DNA of 64,000 bases from Lutjanus erythropterus (lineage: Eukaryota; Chordata; Actinopteri; Lutjaniformes; Lutjanidae), in assembly GCA_020091685.1 (NCBI GenBank), contig CM034603.1, forward strand, positions 38,476,552-38,540,551, read 5' to 3'. A program made the translations under genes and the position numbers. How positions within the stretch are numbered: position 1 is the first letter of the stretch; the number at the start of each line of letters is the position of its first letter. Shown here piece after piece: positions 1 through 11,555 of this stretch. Under the pieces are notes generated by a model. The model was not told the origin of the DNA and did not search any database. It saw only the letters and a program-made list of their open reading frames with translations.

Positions 1-690
1 ACAGTTTGTCTCTGCATCTACAAATGTAAGTTCAGACTCTACCATGCAAAGAGAAAGACAGATATCAACAACATCCAGAAACACTGCAGACTTCTCTGGA
101 CCAGAGCTCATCTGAGATGGACTGACGCAAAGAGGAAAAGTGTCCTGTGGTCTGACGAGTCCACATTTCACACTGTTTTCACTAATCATGGACGTTGTGT
201 CCTCCAGGCTAAAGAGGAAAAGGACCATCCAGATTGTTCCCAGCACTGACTTCAACAGACAGCAGCTGTGATGGTATGGAGGTGTGTTAGTGCCCATGGC
301 ATCATGGGTAACTGTCACATCTGTGAAGGCCTCATTAATGCTGAAAGGTACATACAGGTTTTGGAGCGACATATGCTGCCATCCAGATGACGTCTTTTCA
401 GAGACGTCCCTGATTATTTCAGAGAGACGATGCTGAGACACATTGTGGACGTGTTCCAACACAGTGTCTTTGTAGTAAAAGAGTTCAGGTACTAGACTGA
501 CCTGCCTGCAGTCCAGACCTGTCTCCCATTGAAAACATGTGGTGCATTATGAAGCACAAAATAGGACAACAGAGGCTGTGGACTGTTGAGCAGCTGAAGA
601 ATATCAAGAAAGAATGAGACAGAATTGACCTTTAAAACTTCAACAGTTAGTGTCTCAGTTCACAAACACTGACTGAGTGTTAGAAGAAAA
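1..690 (+). mobile_element. Tc1/mariner transposase remnant, left copy
   Basis: Frames on the plus strand read stretches of a Tc1-family DDE transposase: LLWTRAHLRWTDAKRKSVLW, then SDEST around the first catalytic Asp, then ICEGLINAERYIQVLERHML and CSPDLSPIEN near the C-terminus. The frame is interrupted several times and I see no terminal inverted repeats, so this is an inactive fragment. Its 5' part lies outside the window. The copy at 49326-50280 shows that the missing part includes the helix-turn-helix region. Confidence 0.85.
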
Positions 691-1739
691 GATGAAGGAT
701 CACAGAGAGAAACAGGATCCTGAAACAACACAATGACTGGATACTCATTCACTCAAGATCAAGATGTTCCTGCTGTCATGGTCCTGCATGTTCCTGTAGG
801 AGGAACACAAAGGTATTATGTGTAATCTGCTGACACTGCTGTTGGAGAATAAAGAGTTTATCTGACTTCGTGATCCAAGTCATTTATGTTATATAAGTAA
901 CAGTAATAATTAAAACATAACATTGTCCAACTGGAAAAATCAACAGACAAACACAAAACAGCCATAAGCAGACAGTCTCCTTTTCTGTGTCTGTAACTCT
1001 TTCATAGATTATTGATTATGTGGTTTAGGTTTCTCTATTTCTGTCTTTCTTTTTTCAGAGGCGGGTGAGCTGGCAGCTGTGCTGATGGTTACTGCTGTGG
1101 TGAGCCAGTTCAAGTTCCCCGTGACGCTGTCATCTCTTGGTGGTACAAAGGGTCCAATCCTGGCTTCGATGAGCGGCAAACCCAGCCGTTGAAGGTGGCG
1201 TTCAAGTGATGTCTGTGGTGGACAGAGGTGCATTTGAATGTCCGTTGTTTGAGGTCAGCTGGAGTCCAACGGCTGCGGTTTCATCAAGGACAGCATCAGT
1301 ACAATGTAAAGAGAAAACACTGTTCCTTTCTCGGAGTCTGTGTTCTGTAGTCTTTAAAAAAACACTCAGGGTCCTGACCGGCTGCATTCAATTATTAAAC
1401 CAACCACACTGCCAAACAAATGGCAGGATGTGACATCTCACCTGGACACCCGAGGCACTGGCATTCTGGGATTTGTAGGTTTTCCCCTTTTATCTCCCAG
1501 GCATGACAACATACAGCAGTAATAATCATAACTGCAGAAACTCATGTTTACAATCAGCTCTGTATAAAGAAAGAACAGAAGGAAAAAAGACCCTGAAACA
1601 TCCTGAACAATATTATGAGTAATTCTCTGACGTGGGTCAGTGCAGTTCAGTCTATAAGTTCAGGTGGGCTGGAGGCAGCTGCTCTCTCCCAGGATATCTG
1701 TGATCTGAGGTAACGTTAGTGACCTTAAAATGGTGAACT
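691..1739. other. Non-coding stretch inside the duplication
   Basis: No host gene is visible. The stretch is shared almost unchanged with 50280-51326. It may include decayed tail sequence of the neighbouring Gypsy fossil or of another element, but I could not assign it. Confidence 0.5.
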
Positions 1740-3775
1740 TGTTACAGGTGCTGATGTGCAGGGACGTGTCTCTGTCCCTTTTGTAGGCAGATCTGCAGCT
1801 GGAACGTTAACCTTGGATGTGGAGTTCTGCACTCCAACAGGTTGGTGTTTTGGTGTGTGTGCATCTAAAGACTCTTCCAGAGACAGCTCTGCAGACACAG
1901 CAGGAGAGTCGAGGAGTTGGTCTGCATGTCTTCTCCAGCCACTATCCGCAATTTGGACTGAATAGGACGCAGATCCAGTTTGGACAACAACAGTGGCAGA
2001 GACGCCATGTTAGTTCCTTGCCAGCACAGATTCTCCTGAGGTGAAAACTCTGTCTTGGCCTGTTCTCTGTGCATAATCCATTTCCCCTGTTGATACTGAA
2101 CAATGTCCTTCACCTTTGAGGTCTTTAAGAGGTCAATGCTGTTGCACACGTCTCTATTCAGCATTAGACTGCAAGAGATGGTGTGGTGGCACGAGGACTG
2201 CTGCAGAAGTCTGGGATGTTGTGCAGTCTCTGATGTAGTGTTCCTTGTCCTTGTGATGTTGTAAAGGCAAATGTCAGGGTCTGAACAAACTGATCAGCAA
2301 GGCTGTTTGCAGGGTTGCAGAGTTGACTTCATGTGTTGCGCTCTGTTAGCCTGTAGAAATGCAGTCGTCTTCTGTGAGACAAGTTGGGGTCCTCTGTCAA
2401 ACACTAGGTGTGCTGGAGATCCAAAGTGACTAAACATTTCTCCTAGCTTTTCAGTTGTGTTTCCACTGGTGGTTGATCTCATGATCACCACCTTCATTTA
2501 CTGTGTGCATCAACAGCTACAAGGAACATCCTGTCCTCAAAAGGTCCTGCAAAATCAATGTGTGCACTGTGTCATGGCTGCTGTGGGTATTCCCAGGGTG
2601 AAGAGGAGCCAGTGACGGGTTGTTTCTGACTTTATGGCAAGATTAACAACTTTTGGCCATGTCCTCAATCTGCTAGAAAGTCTCACATGTATGCTGAAGA
2701 ACAATCTGTCAAGGACTGAGAGTCCTGGAGAGGCTTATATGCAGGACTGATTGGGAATGAGCTGCAGCTGAGCTTGCAGGTGAGTGGAGTTGGGCTGATG
2801 AGGTGGGAGTGGCTGGCAGGTAGAGTGGAGCAGAGGCAGGGAGAGTGGAAAATTACTGAGTCAGAGGAACAGGAGGGAAACTGGAAGAATGAAGCTGTGA
2901 CAGCCCGGTTAAGATTTGATCCATAGCTCTCTGAAACAGTTCTGGGGCTGAAGTGATGCCAAAACGCAGCCTACAGTATCTGAAAAGTCCTTTGTGTGTT
3001 TTGATGGTCAGCAGTGACTTTTCATCCACATGCATTTGTAGGTAAACCTGACAGAGATTGATTGAGCTCAGGGTTCAGTGTCACCTTAAAGTCTCAACAG
3101 GTCCAGGTTCCTCCATCCTTCTTGGGTACTGGAACACTGGGCATGATCCTCACTGATCATCATCGGTTCCAAAACTCCAGTCTTGACCAAAGTGTCCAAG
3201 TCAGCCTCCACTTTGGGGCTGATAGTGTAGAGAACTGGTCTAGCTTTCATAAACACAGGTTTGCTACCAGGTTTGACAAGCAGCTTCACTGTAATATCTT
3301 TCATTCTGCCTCGTTCATTATGGAAAACCTCTTCATGTTTCTCCAATATTGCCTTCAGGTGAGCGGCACCATGTGACAGCTTCCTTACAGTTTGCCAGTT
3401 GAGCTGGATGGCAGGATCATTTCCTTTGGTAACAAACACTGGAAGCCTCGCAGTTTGAGCCTTAGACTGAACAGTCACATCAGTCATCCTCTTCATGTGT
3501 ACTGGATGTCCTGTGTACATCCTAACAACTGTGTCTGATGGACGTTTGATACCAGTTTTATTGTTACACTGATATTAATGTCTTTTTCAAGAGTCAAGTC
3601 ACTTTCTGTGAGTAATTTCTTCTGTGCTGCTTCATTCTGTAATCCACACACAGGCCTGTCTCTCAAAGTGTCATATAAAGCATCCTTAAATTCACTGTGC
3701 TCAGCTGACTAATGTAGTGCTGCGACAAACATGGTGACAGATTCACTCTCATCCTGGTCACACTTTATAATAAGA
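1740..3775 (-). mobile_element. Ty3/Gypsy retrotransposon fossil, left copy (broken)
   Basis: Minus-strand frames show, in pol order from high to low coordinates, a gag/protease-side region, the start of the reverse transcriptase, the RT core (FRYCRLRFGITSAPELFQRA), an integrase core piece (HFGSPAHLVFDRGPQLVS) and the post-integrase pol tail. No LTR pair is recognised. It is broken by several lesions and is incomplete. The same fossil sits in the right-hand copy, so it inserted and decayed before the duplication, which makes it much older than the ~1% divergence between copies. Confidence 0.85.
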
Positions 3776-5781
3776 CGTAATGCTGTACTTTGATCATATT
3801 AGACAAAATAAAATAATATAATTACCCTCTAATAGAGTCTTAACAATAATTAATGAATATACAAAGCTTTCATAGCCTGATACTGGGGTCAGATGGTGAG
3901 GCTTTAAATGGTTCATGGAAAGAGGTTATATGCTCTCTTCAGAAAGTCACACAATGTGTCAATATCCTGGACTTCATGATGATTTCATCTTAAAATGCTT
4001 TTTGGGTCAGATTATCATTTGTATCTTTATTTTCATGTAGTATTTGGTCTCAATAGTGAATGATGGCCAGTAATTGTGTTTTATGCTTCATATGGGCTTT
4101 TCTGTGATTAGTTCCTGTATCTTGAAGCATGGGGAAAAAGTGATTGGTTCCAAACATTTGGGTCCTCAGCTGTGTGTTTTCTGCCTTTGTGTCCATCACT
4201 AAATTGAACCTGTGCAGCGCTGCAACCGCTCTGATGAAGGTTTGTGTTGAAACATGTAAGTGTTTGTTTATTGATATGACCCAAATCAATATTTTGTCCT
4301 CTTTGACTTGAAGACTTGACATGTGCTGCCTTTTCAATTTTCTGGAATACGCTACTAAATTTTGAGTCTAACGCTCCACTGAGAACCACATAGTTGAAGT
4401 GCAACCTCCTTTTCTAAATCCATATTTATATTTATTGTGAGGTGGTGAACTCTGTGGGCGTAGTAATTATGAAAGGTGAAGTAAAAAGAGCCACAAAGTC
4501 CATGTATGGAGGAGGTGTGGTGGATGGACTGCTCAACAAACACAGGTGTTGAACCCTGGTCTCCTGGGTGAAAGTCCCTGTTTGTTTGAACCATCCATTC
4601 TGAAACCAGAAGTCAACTTTGACTTATTTAAAGTTTGAACTTTATTTTTGATTACTCATATTTTAACCCAAACCATGATGGTTTCCTAACCTCACCAAGT
4701 AGTTTTTGTACATAAACTGAACCAAACTGCAACAGTTTTACGCTTCTTACGAATGTAGTTAAGGTCTGGCAGTCTGTCCTGCTGGTCCACCAGTGATAGG
4801 AAGGTATACTTACTTTGTGGACATGTTTGTTTGTTTGTTTGTTTGTTTGTTTGTTGCATCAGTTTGTGTAACAGCCACTGGGAAACCTCCTGGTCCTCCC
4901 AATGACCAGTCCACCCTCGATTACACAAAGTCATTTCACCCTTTGTTCAGATCAAAATATTGATTTGTGCAGCTTTAAATGTTACAAAGTCTTGAATTCT
5001 TGAAAGTTTTCAGTCACTTTATTAAAAATCAAAGCATTAACTTTCAAGATGCTGAAGTGTTGGTCTACAGACACTTTTGTCCTGATGGTGGCGCTAGAGG
5101 AAAGGTCAGGAGGTCACCATAAATGTTAGGATTCATCCTCTGGGAACCACAAACATCCACAGGAAACTGATGGAAATGTGTCCAACAAAATCAGCGTCCT
5201 AATAAGCCGCTGCTAGAAGGACAAAATCCTGAGCTGACATGTGTCCAAGATTTGTCTTTGAAAATGTCATAAAGTGAAATGATCTGCTGAAATCTACTGA
5301 AAGGTGTTAAACAACAAGTGCTGCTGGACGAGTTTTCATTCAGAGCAGATTAGTATTGTGAGGGAGGAATGGACTTTATTCCAGCAGCACAACAAAGAGA
5401 CCATTTTCATCTTTATCTCAAAGATTTTCTTTGCAATTTCTTCTTTGATTCAACAAAATGACTTTCAAACATGACATATGTTTGTTATTTGATCCTTTCA
5501 TCTGGATTCTCTTTCTATTTAGTTGTTGTTGTTTCCTCATTGTGCTTCTGTGTTGTTAGTTTGTCCTCACTGTGTGGAACAACAATAAAGCTGCTGGAAT
5601 ATCTGATCAAAATATCAATCAATATCATATGAAATCAATCCTGACAGCAGGAAAGAAAATCAATCCCTCAGTTCAGTGTGTTTGTGACTCTGGCTGAGAT
5701 GGAGGTGAAATATGTGAACCTGGGCTGTGGTTTACTGCTCTCTTCCTGTCACAAACACTGTTTGACATCTGTTCATCTGGA
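3776..5781. other. Non-coding DNA 3' of the left V segment
   Basis: No J segment, constant-region exon or other gene is recognised. The part up to about 4860 is unusually rich in small gaps relative to the right-hand copy. A (TTTG)n tract lies at about 4823-4855. Around 5065-5250 there is a stretch that resembles a common teleost interspersed repeat (GATGGTGGCGCTAGAGGAAA). The rest is AT-rich and unannotated. Confidence 0.6.
4823..4855. repeat. (TTTG)n microsatellite
   Basis: About eight tandem TTTG units. The matching tract in the right-hand copy (about 54498-54540) is longer and interrupted. Confidence 0.95.
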
Positions 5782-5819
5782 GGTTTTTGTACAGGCTGCA
5801 GGCATCATTTCTCACTGTG
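5782..5819 (-). promoter_or_regulatory. V(D)J recombination signal (23-type) of the left V segment
   Basis: Directly after the last V codon the minus strand reads the consensus heptamer CACAGTG (5813-5819), a 22-nt spacer (5791-5812) and the consensus nonamer ACAAAAACC (5782-5790). A two-turn spacer 3' of the V exon is the arrangement known for all T-cell-receptor V segments; it pairs with one-turn (12-type) signals. Both motifs match consensus, so the site looks usable by RAG. Confidence 0.93.
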
Positions 5820-6277
5820 GGGACCTGATTTCCAACATGTACAGTAGTAGGTGGCTGAATGATCGAGTTTAACTGTCTGGATCTGCAACTCATAGCTGCT
5901 CCGTCTTTTCAAAACTGAGAAATCATTTTTCTGAGGATGATTGTAACCTGAATAAACTTGACCATTACTCTTATCAATTCGCAAAATCACTCTGAATGTT
6001 TCTGTGTCTTTCTTCTGGTACCAGAATATATAATTATTGCTACACTGGTCAGTGTTTCCACAGCTGAAGGAGACTTCTTCACCAACTCTCCTGGTCAATG
6101 TTAAATCCTCCTGAATCAGCTGTGCTGCCATGGCAACCAGCGCTGTAGAGAAACAGACAGGTAGATGAAGGTTAGTGTGACAGTGTTTGTTAAAGGTTGA
6201 CTTTGTTGGCTCCTGATTGGCTGGAAACACTCACCTGAACACAGACAGCACAGAGCAGCAGCTGGGAGGAAAAGCAT
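5820..6277 (-). CDS. Germline T-cell-receptor V gene segment, probably TCR gamma (left copy)
   Basis: Two exons: leader at 6235-6277 (MLFLPAAALCCLCS, split-codon donor TTCAG|GTGAG) and V exon at 5820-6142 (acceptor CTCTACAG). Together they read 122 uninterrupted codons. The V domain shows the first Cys (C42), WYQKK at 55-59, HPQKNDF at 83-89, DHSATYYC ending at C115, then CDR3 stub TCWKSGP running straight into the recombination signal. The KKDTETF...HPQ...YYC-x-CW pattern is, from memory, typical of teleost TCR gamma V; TCR delta or alpha is less likely but not excluded. Extra cysteines C48 (CDR1) and C117 (CDR3) are present. The product would be the variable domain of a receptor chain on T cells, after joining to a J segment. 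No J or C exon was found in the window. I see no defect in the coding parts. Confidence 0.85.
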
Positions 6278-6430
6278 TTTGTGCAGTGGTGTTTCCTCTG
6301 GTGAACCTGGGGAGAAGTGGCGCTCTGATGCAGCTGAGGCCAAACAAGGACGAGCTGTGAGATCAGACGAGGGACACGTGCTTTCTAACAGGTCCTCAGA
6401 CCTCCCATCAGCCCCTGCGGCCCACAGATA

Positions 6431-6463
<33 letters not shown>

Positions 6464-7047
6464 AAGTTTGTTGGTGTTGATTTGAATCTGACAGCAGATG
6501 AAAAATCTGGGTCACCATGATGCAGAAATAGAAAAAAACATTCATGTTAGCACAAACACATTGAGGTTGGTGGTGAATTTAGTAACACAGACTGTTATCT
6601 GTTGTTTAACAGCTGTGATGAAAATACAAAACTACAAATCCACAAAACTCCTCAACTGTGATTTGAAGCTCATGTTTAAGAAAAGAACAAATGCTGTAAA
6701 CATTGTGGTAAATAATGGACTCTACCCCATGAGAAGAGAAGAGCTAACACTGCCCTCTGGTGGGGAGGCTTTACTCTCACCAGCTCTCAACACAACTTGA
6801 TCATTTAGGTCTCTACACTAACGTTACATGTTGGGAACACAAACTTGTTCACCAAATACACACAGTGGTCTCTGATATAGAGCATTTTGTTGGTGTGTAG
6901 CTCAGCTGTCATAACAAACAGATCCAGTGGAGGCGGAGTCTGATTCTACATTAATGACAGGTGCTGTAAACCTGTGGAGCTTCCTTCAATAAAACTCTGC
7001 TTCTTTTCTACAAGAGCAAACAGTCAAACCAGTGAGATGCTGGACTG
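6278..7047. other. Region 5' of the left V segment, with (CTG)10
   Basis: This is presumably the V promoter region, but no clear TATA or octamer was identified. It carries a (CTG)10 tract at 6434-6463, which has only seven units in the right copy. It is otherwise nearly identical to 55965-56725. The duplication ends at 7047. Confidence 0.6.
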
Positions 7048-8861
7048 GAAGAGTGAAGAAGTTTTACAGAATAAAGTGACCACACTGGAATCTGTCTTAA
7101 ATCTAAGAACAAAGGCAGGAGGGGGGATTTAAAAAAAACTGCATTTAAAGGCTGTCAACTTGATTTTAAGACTTTTGATAAAATTTAATTCGGTTCTTCA
7201 AGAGGAATTTTAGGAGACGGCAGACTCTCAGAAATAAATAATCTTGGTCCTAAAAAGAACGAGTTGATTTTTCTGTAGATTCTAATGGAAGATGGTGAAT
7301 CTTCATTTGACTCTGACCAAATATTAAAGAAGTAGGAAACTGATTATACTCATTTATATTCATGTAGAAATCCTTCTTTATTTAACGGTCAGTTCTTCTG
7401 TGAAATCAGTGAGTTGAAGGATGATGTTGAGTGTGTGATGAGTAACACTGCATGTCGTCCAAACCATGTGCTGAATATTGATACGTCTTCAGACGAGGTG
7501 CAGAGGACAGTCGATAAAGGTCGATTAAATCAAGCTGTGGCTGTAGAGGAACTTCATAATGACGTCCTCAAAAACTCTAATATGTTGAATATTTGACATC
7601 CTTTATTTCAAAGCTGTTTTTGGTTTGGTATTATTCCATCAATGTGGAACAAATCAATAATCAAATCCATCCATAAATCTTCAAACACAGACCCCAGAGT
7701 TCCATGAACCTACAGAGGTATAAGTCTGATCAGTTCAGAATATAAATTATATTCAGGATTTCTTAATAATAGACTCAATAATTATTCATGGAGTGTTGGT
7801 GGATGAACAGAATGGTTTTAGGAAAAATGAGGCTCGTATTGATCATATTGATACCATTTGTTTGATTTTCAGAAGGCATTTGATCGGGTCAATAGAAATG
7901 AATGTGTTCTGGTATTGATGGTAAATTTGACGATGCTGTCAGAGTTCAGTCGAAAGTGAAATCACGTCAGGAGCGTCTGGACTGAAGCAGAGTGATGAGC
8001 TCTCCTCCACTTTATTTCACCTCTATGTAAATGATTTAGTTCAAGAAAATCAAACGGGCCAATCAGGACCTTCCAATCCACGACTTCAACTTCAATATCT
8101 TCTTAAATAAGGATGATATTGTTTTAGTTTCTGAACACGAGATTCATTTATAAAAGATGCTGAATATTCTGAGTTCATGTTTTAGTAAATGACGACTCGC
8201 CTTCAGAAGTGAGAAAACTCAAATTATACATTTTAGAAAACCTTGTGAGCAGCAGAGACACATATTTCACTTAAAGAAAACTACTTCATACTAATATCTT
8301 GGTTTTGTTTTAAATGAAAATATGAGCTTTTCTGCAGAAACTCATCGTCAGCAGGGAGAGTTTTAATTTGAAGAGAGGACAGACGTCCCTGTGTGTCCAG
8401 ATAAGACCTGGTGTCTGTCCTGCCTCTGGATACTGAAGTAAACAGATATAAAAGTGTCCCTGAAGAGTAACGTATGTGTTCTGTGTTGAGGATGAACATC
8501 ATCTTCTGTTTCATTATCCTGTATACACTCAGTTAAAGAACCATTAGAAAAAGTTCAGTGGAAAAATCCTGATTTATTTTGGTTGTCTGAAGGTGACATG
8601 TTGTGTCGCCACTTTCATGAGGAGACTTTTGTCTTGGAAAGATTTATAGAAAATATTTTCAGTTAAAGCAGAAAAGGTTTTATCTATTTTATCTATTTAT
8701 ATGTTTCTGTCACAGAATCTGACTGAAACTTCTGTTTTTATTTTGGTTTGTTTTTTTCTTTGGGAATTTGTTGACTTGCTGTTATTGATTTGTCATGTGA
8801 CCATCCTGGCTGTTGTTCTTATTTAGTATCTTATGGGCACCACATGGTGCAAGACACTTAA

Positions 8862-8897
<36 letters not shown>
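7048..8897 (+). mobile_element. Decayed LINE, endonuclease-RT connector to 3' end
   Basis: Plus-strand frames give scattered pieces of a non-LTR reverse transcriptase: FGIIPSMWNKSIIKSIHKSS, TYRGISLISSEYKLYSGFLN, VDEQNGFRKN, LYVNDLVQEN and a degenerate DDIVLVSE catalytic block near 8115. The sequence ends in an (AATC)n tail at about 8862-8897, a usual LINE 3' signature. The endonuclease domain is absent here, and many frame breaks make it inactive. It begins within a few hundred bases of the duplication edge, and the exact start was not determined. The clade was not assigned. Confidence 0.8.
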
Positions 8898-9120
8898 TAC
8901 AGCTCATGCTCTGACTTAAAGCTGCAGTAGGTAGAAAACCTAAAACTGTTTGATTGTTGAGTCTCACCTGAGTTAGGTTCTATTTTCTCCGTCCTATCAG
9001 ACGAGCAGCACGTCCTTCATTCACTCATCAACAGGATGACCACGAGTGAGCACAGACGGACAGACGTCAGCTGTGAGTAAGAAAACAAACATGAAGACTG
9101 TGACGATCCCTCCTTCCTGC

Positions 9121-9160
<40 letters not shown>

Positions 9161-10974
9161 GGAGGGTCATTAGAGGGATGGGACACACCTGAACCAGGTG
9201 AGCTCCCTCCTTGAAACAGCTGCTACAGTCTGCAGTGTCTCTCTTCTCCTGCTGACACCCAGACAGACAAGACATCAGTAGCATGAGACCAGCATGAGAC
9301 CAGCATGAGACCAGCATGAGACCAGCATGAGACCAGCATGCAGTTTTCTTTTGTTTATTCTCGTCCTCCACCAACTGAGCTACAGGGGAAACCTGATCAT
9401 TACTGTTTTCTTCAGTGTAGTTTTGCAGCTGTGAAAAGAAGACAGACAGCAGCTTCAGTTCCCCGTCAGTAAAAACTGTGACGGTAAAGTGAGGAAAATA
9501 TTTTAAATATGGCGAACACTTAAACCCATATAGATCTGGGCAGCAGTTTGAATCACTGCTTGTGTTAAAGGAGTGATATGATGTTGAGTTGCTCAGACTC
9601 AGGGTGAACTCACTCACAGAACTGACATGAATTATTTGATTGGTTTGTGGGGAAAAAAACTGCATAACTTTTGTAATAAATCTTTGAGCTAAAAAAAAAA
9701 AAATCACACCCAAAACAGGGAAGTCTTCAAAAACTTCAATGACAATAGTTCACATTTGGATTTAATGTGATTTCTAATACTTTTCATTTGCTTCCTGTTC
9801 TGCACATAAAAACACTAAATTACAGAAAAATATGACATTTTTCTGTTGAAAAACCACAAGTGAGTGCAAACGTCACAGAAAGTGTGTTACTTTGAAATTC
9901 ACTGGTTGGCAGCGTGTCGTCTATAATTAACCAGCAGTTCTACTCACAGCAAAATGAGAAACACGTTCTTCCTCTGGCCTGTAGTTCTGTGCGAGCTGCA
10001 GAGTTTTGTAGATATCAGGTTTAAAGACGTCTGACTTCTCTCTGATTCAGTGGAACTAAATGACACTCAGAGAGCCAAAAATATACAACTGAAAAACTGA
10101 ACACAGAATCTCTTCACACAAATCGTGACCCGGTTTGTCAAAATACTCCACAGAGTTTCTGTCTGGTAGAAAGTAGTTCCAGTAGAATCTACTGCAGAGA
10201 GAAAGCAGTTTAAAGTTCAATATTTTAGTGTTTTTTGGATTTAAAACTTCAAAATAAAAATACTTCCCAGGTCTGACATGAATTAATGGATTGCATTATA
10301 TTGAGGGATTTTAACTGGTAGTGTCTCGTGAAGTTTTGAGATTTTATCTCCAAAATTTAAGGGATACAAGTGCTGACAATCCCTCAAAATGTATCTAATA
10401 GTTTAAAAGTTTTGCTTAAGTTACACCTTAAAAAGACCATAAAAATCTATATTAAAAAAAAACAAACAAAAAAAACAAAAAACAATCCAGTTTTATTTTG
10501 TTAAAGTTTCCTCTGCTGATTCCTTCTCAAATAAAAAATCTGCAGAATTTCATTTTAAATTTTAGAGAAAATCCCCAAATTTCCAGGTGTTTGGTAGACA
10601 GACAGCTCTTAATTTGAAAAAAACAAACAAAAACAAATTTAAAAAGCTCTTAATTTGAAAACTAAACAAAAAAAAAAAGAAAAAAAAAGAAAGAAATCTG
10701 TTAAAACTCCTTAACAAACCATTAATGGAGTGGAATAATTTAAAGGCTTTTCTAAATGGATTAAAGTTGTTTTTTCTTTAAGCAGCTAAAACATAAAATT
10801 ACTACAAAATTAAATTAACATTAACTCTGAAACTCACACCATAAAAATATAAATGATAAATAAAAGAACAGGCGACAGGAAAAATTTTGGGTGGACTGTC
10901 CCTTTTAACTGAAACTTTTTCTTGATGATGTGCTGACTGTGTTGCCATGGCGACGGCAGAAATGAGACGACACC
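8898..10974. other. Intergenic DNA between the LINE and RASAL2
   Basis: No convincing gene was seen. A long minus-strand open frame at 9021-9713 matches nothing I know and is built partly from a TC microsatellite (9129-9158) and an 11-bp minisatellite, so I do not call it. From about 9720 to 10900 the DNA is AT-rich with poly-A and AAAC tracts. A near-consensus RFX X-box lies at 10941-10954. Confidence 0.6.
9281..9340. repeat. 11-bp minisatellite
   Basis: Five and a half head-to-tail copies of GCATGAGACCA with no visible variation, suggesting a recent expansion. Confidence 0.95.
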
Positions 10975-10993
10975 CGTTGACTTTCAGGCAGCT

Positions 10994-10999
10994 TTTATT
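10994..10999 (-). terminator. Candidate RASAL2 polyadenylation signal
   Basis: The minus strand reads AATAAA about 560 nt after the RASAL2 stop codon, the first canonical hexamer seen downstream. Cleavage would fall near 10975. Further TTTATT matches on the plus strand (for example near 10489) allow a longer 3' UTR. Confidence 0.55.
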
Positions 11000-11367
11000 C
11001 TGAACATGTGGACAGCAGACAGGCGTGTGTGACCTTTGACCCCGATCCTACAGGAGTCTGTTCAGTAGATCAGCAACGACGACGAGGAGACGACGTGGAG
11101 GAATAAATTAAAACCCCAGAAAAACAAGAAACTCGTCAGGTAAAAAAAAAACAAAGAAAGAAAGAAAATGAAAAATCCTCTTCACTCTAAAATCAAATCA
11201 GGTCGAGTTCATCCTCAAAAAAAAAACCCAAAAAACCTGAAGATTCAAATAAAAACCTTAAAAAAGTCAGTTAGAAAACTCGAGTGCGTTTTAGTTTCTG
11301 TTTTTGGTTTGTTTCTTCTTCACTGTGCTTCTGTGACACTGCGCGCTCACACACACACGCACACGCA

Positions 11368-11406
<39 letters not shown>

Positions 11407-11555
11407 TCTCTCTCTCTCTCTCTGTACACTGAACAGATCAAACCTTCAGTATTTACACTCGTATTTATAGATTCTCATTAAACTCTCTGCAGCCCTGCAC
11501 GGCGGGCGGAGGGTTGGACAGTGTAAGCCCCGCCTCTTGTGTCCTGCTCGGCCAA
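11000..11555 (-). other. Putative RASAL2 3' UTR
   Basis: This is the sequence between the stop codon and the first AATAAA. It contains a mixed CA and CT microsatellite at about 11347-11423, and no other gene. Confidence 0.55.

Larger units (their letters stand above)
1..7047. repeat. Left copy of a ~7-kb direct duplication (partner 49584-56725)
   Basis: The block aligns in the same orientation with 49584-56725. Flanking sequence I compared by eye differs at roughly 0.5-1% of positions (about 4 changes in 480 nt near 4921-5400 and about 3 in 660 nt near 6140-6800). The right edge is sharp: both copies end at the same GGACTG and are unrelated afterwards. The left edge is cut off by the window, since position 1 falls inside the Tc1 remnant. 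Both copies hold the Tc1 remnant, the Gypsy fossil and one V gene segment in the same order, so the insertions predate the duplication. Confidence 0.95.

Noticed and set aside
5791-5812. Identity of the 22-nt recombination-signal spacer in both V copies as evidence of selection
   Set aside because: The surrounding duplication is about 99% identical, so an unchanged 22-nt spacer is expected without any selection.
9021-9713. 230-codon open frame on the minus strand between the LINE and RASAL2
   Set aside because: It includes a translated TC microsatellite (RERERERE) and an 11-bp minisatellite, and matches no family I know. Likely chance.
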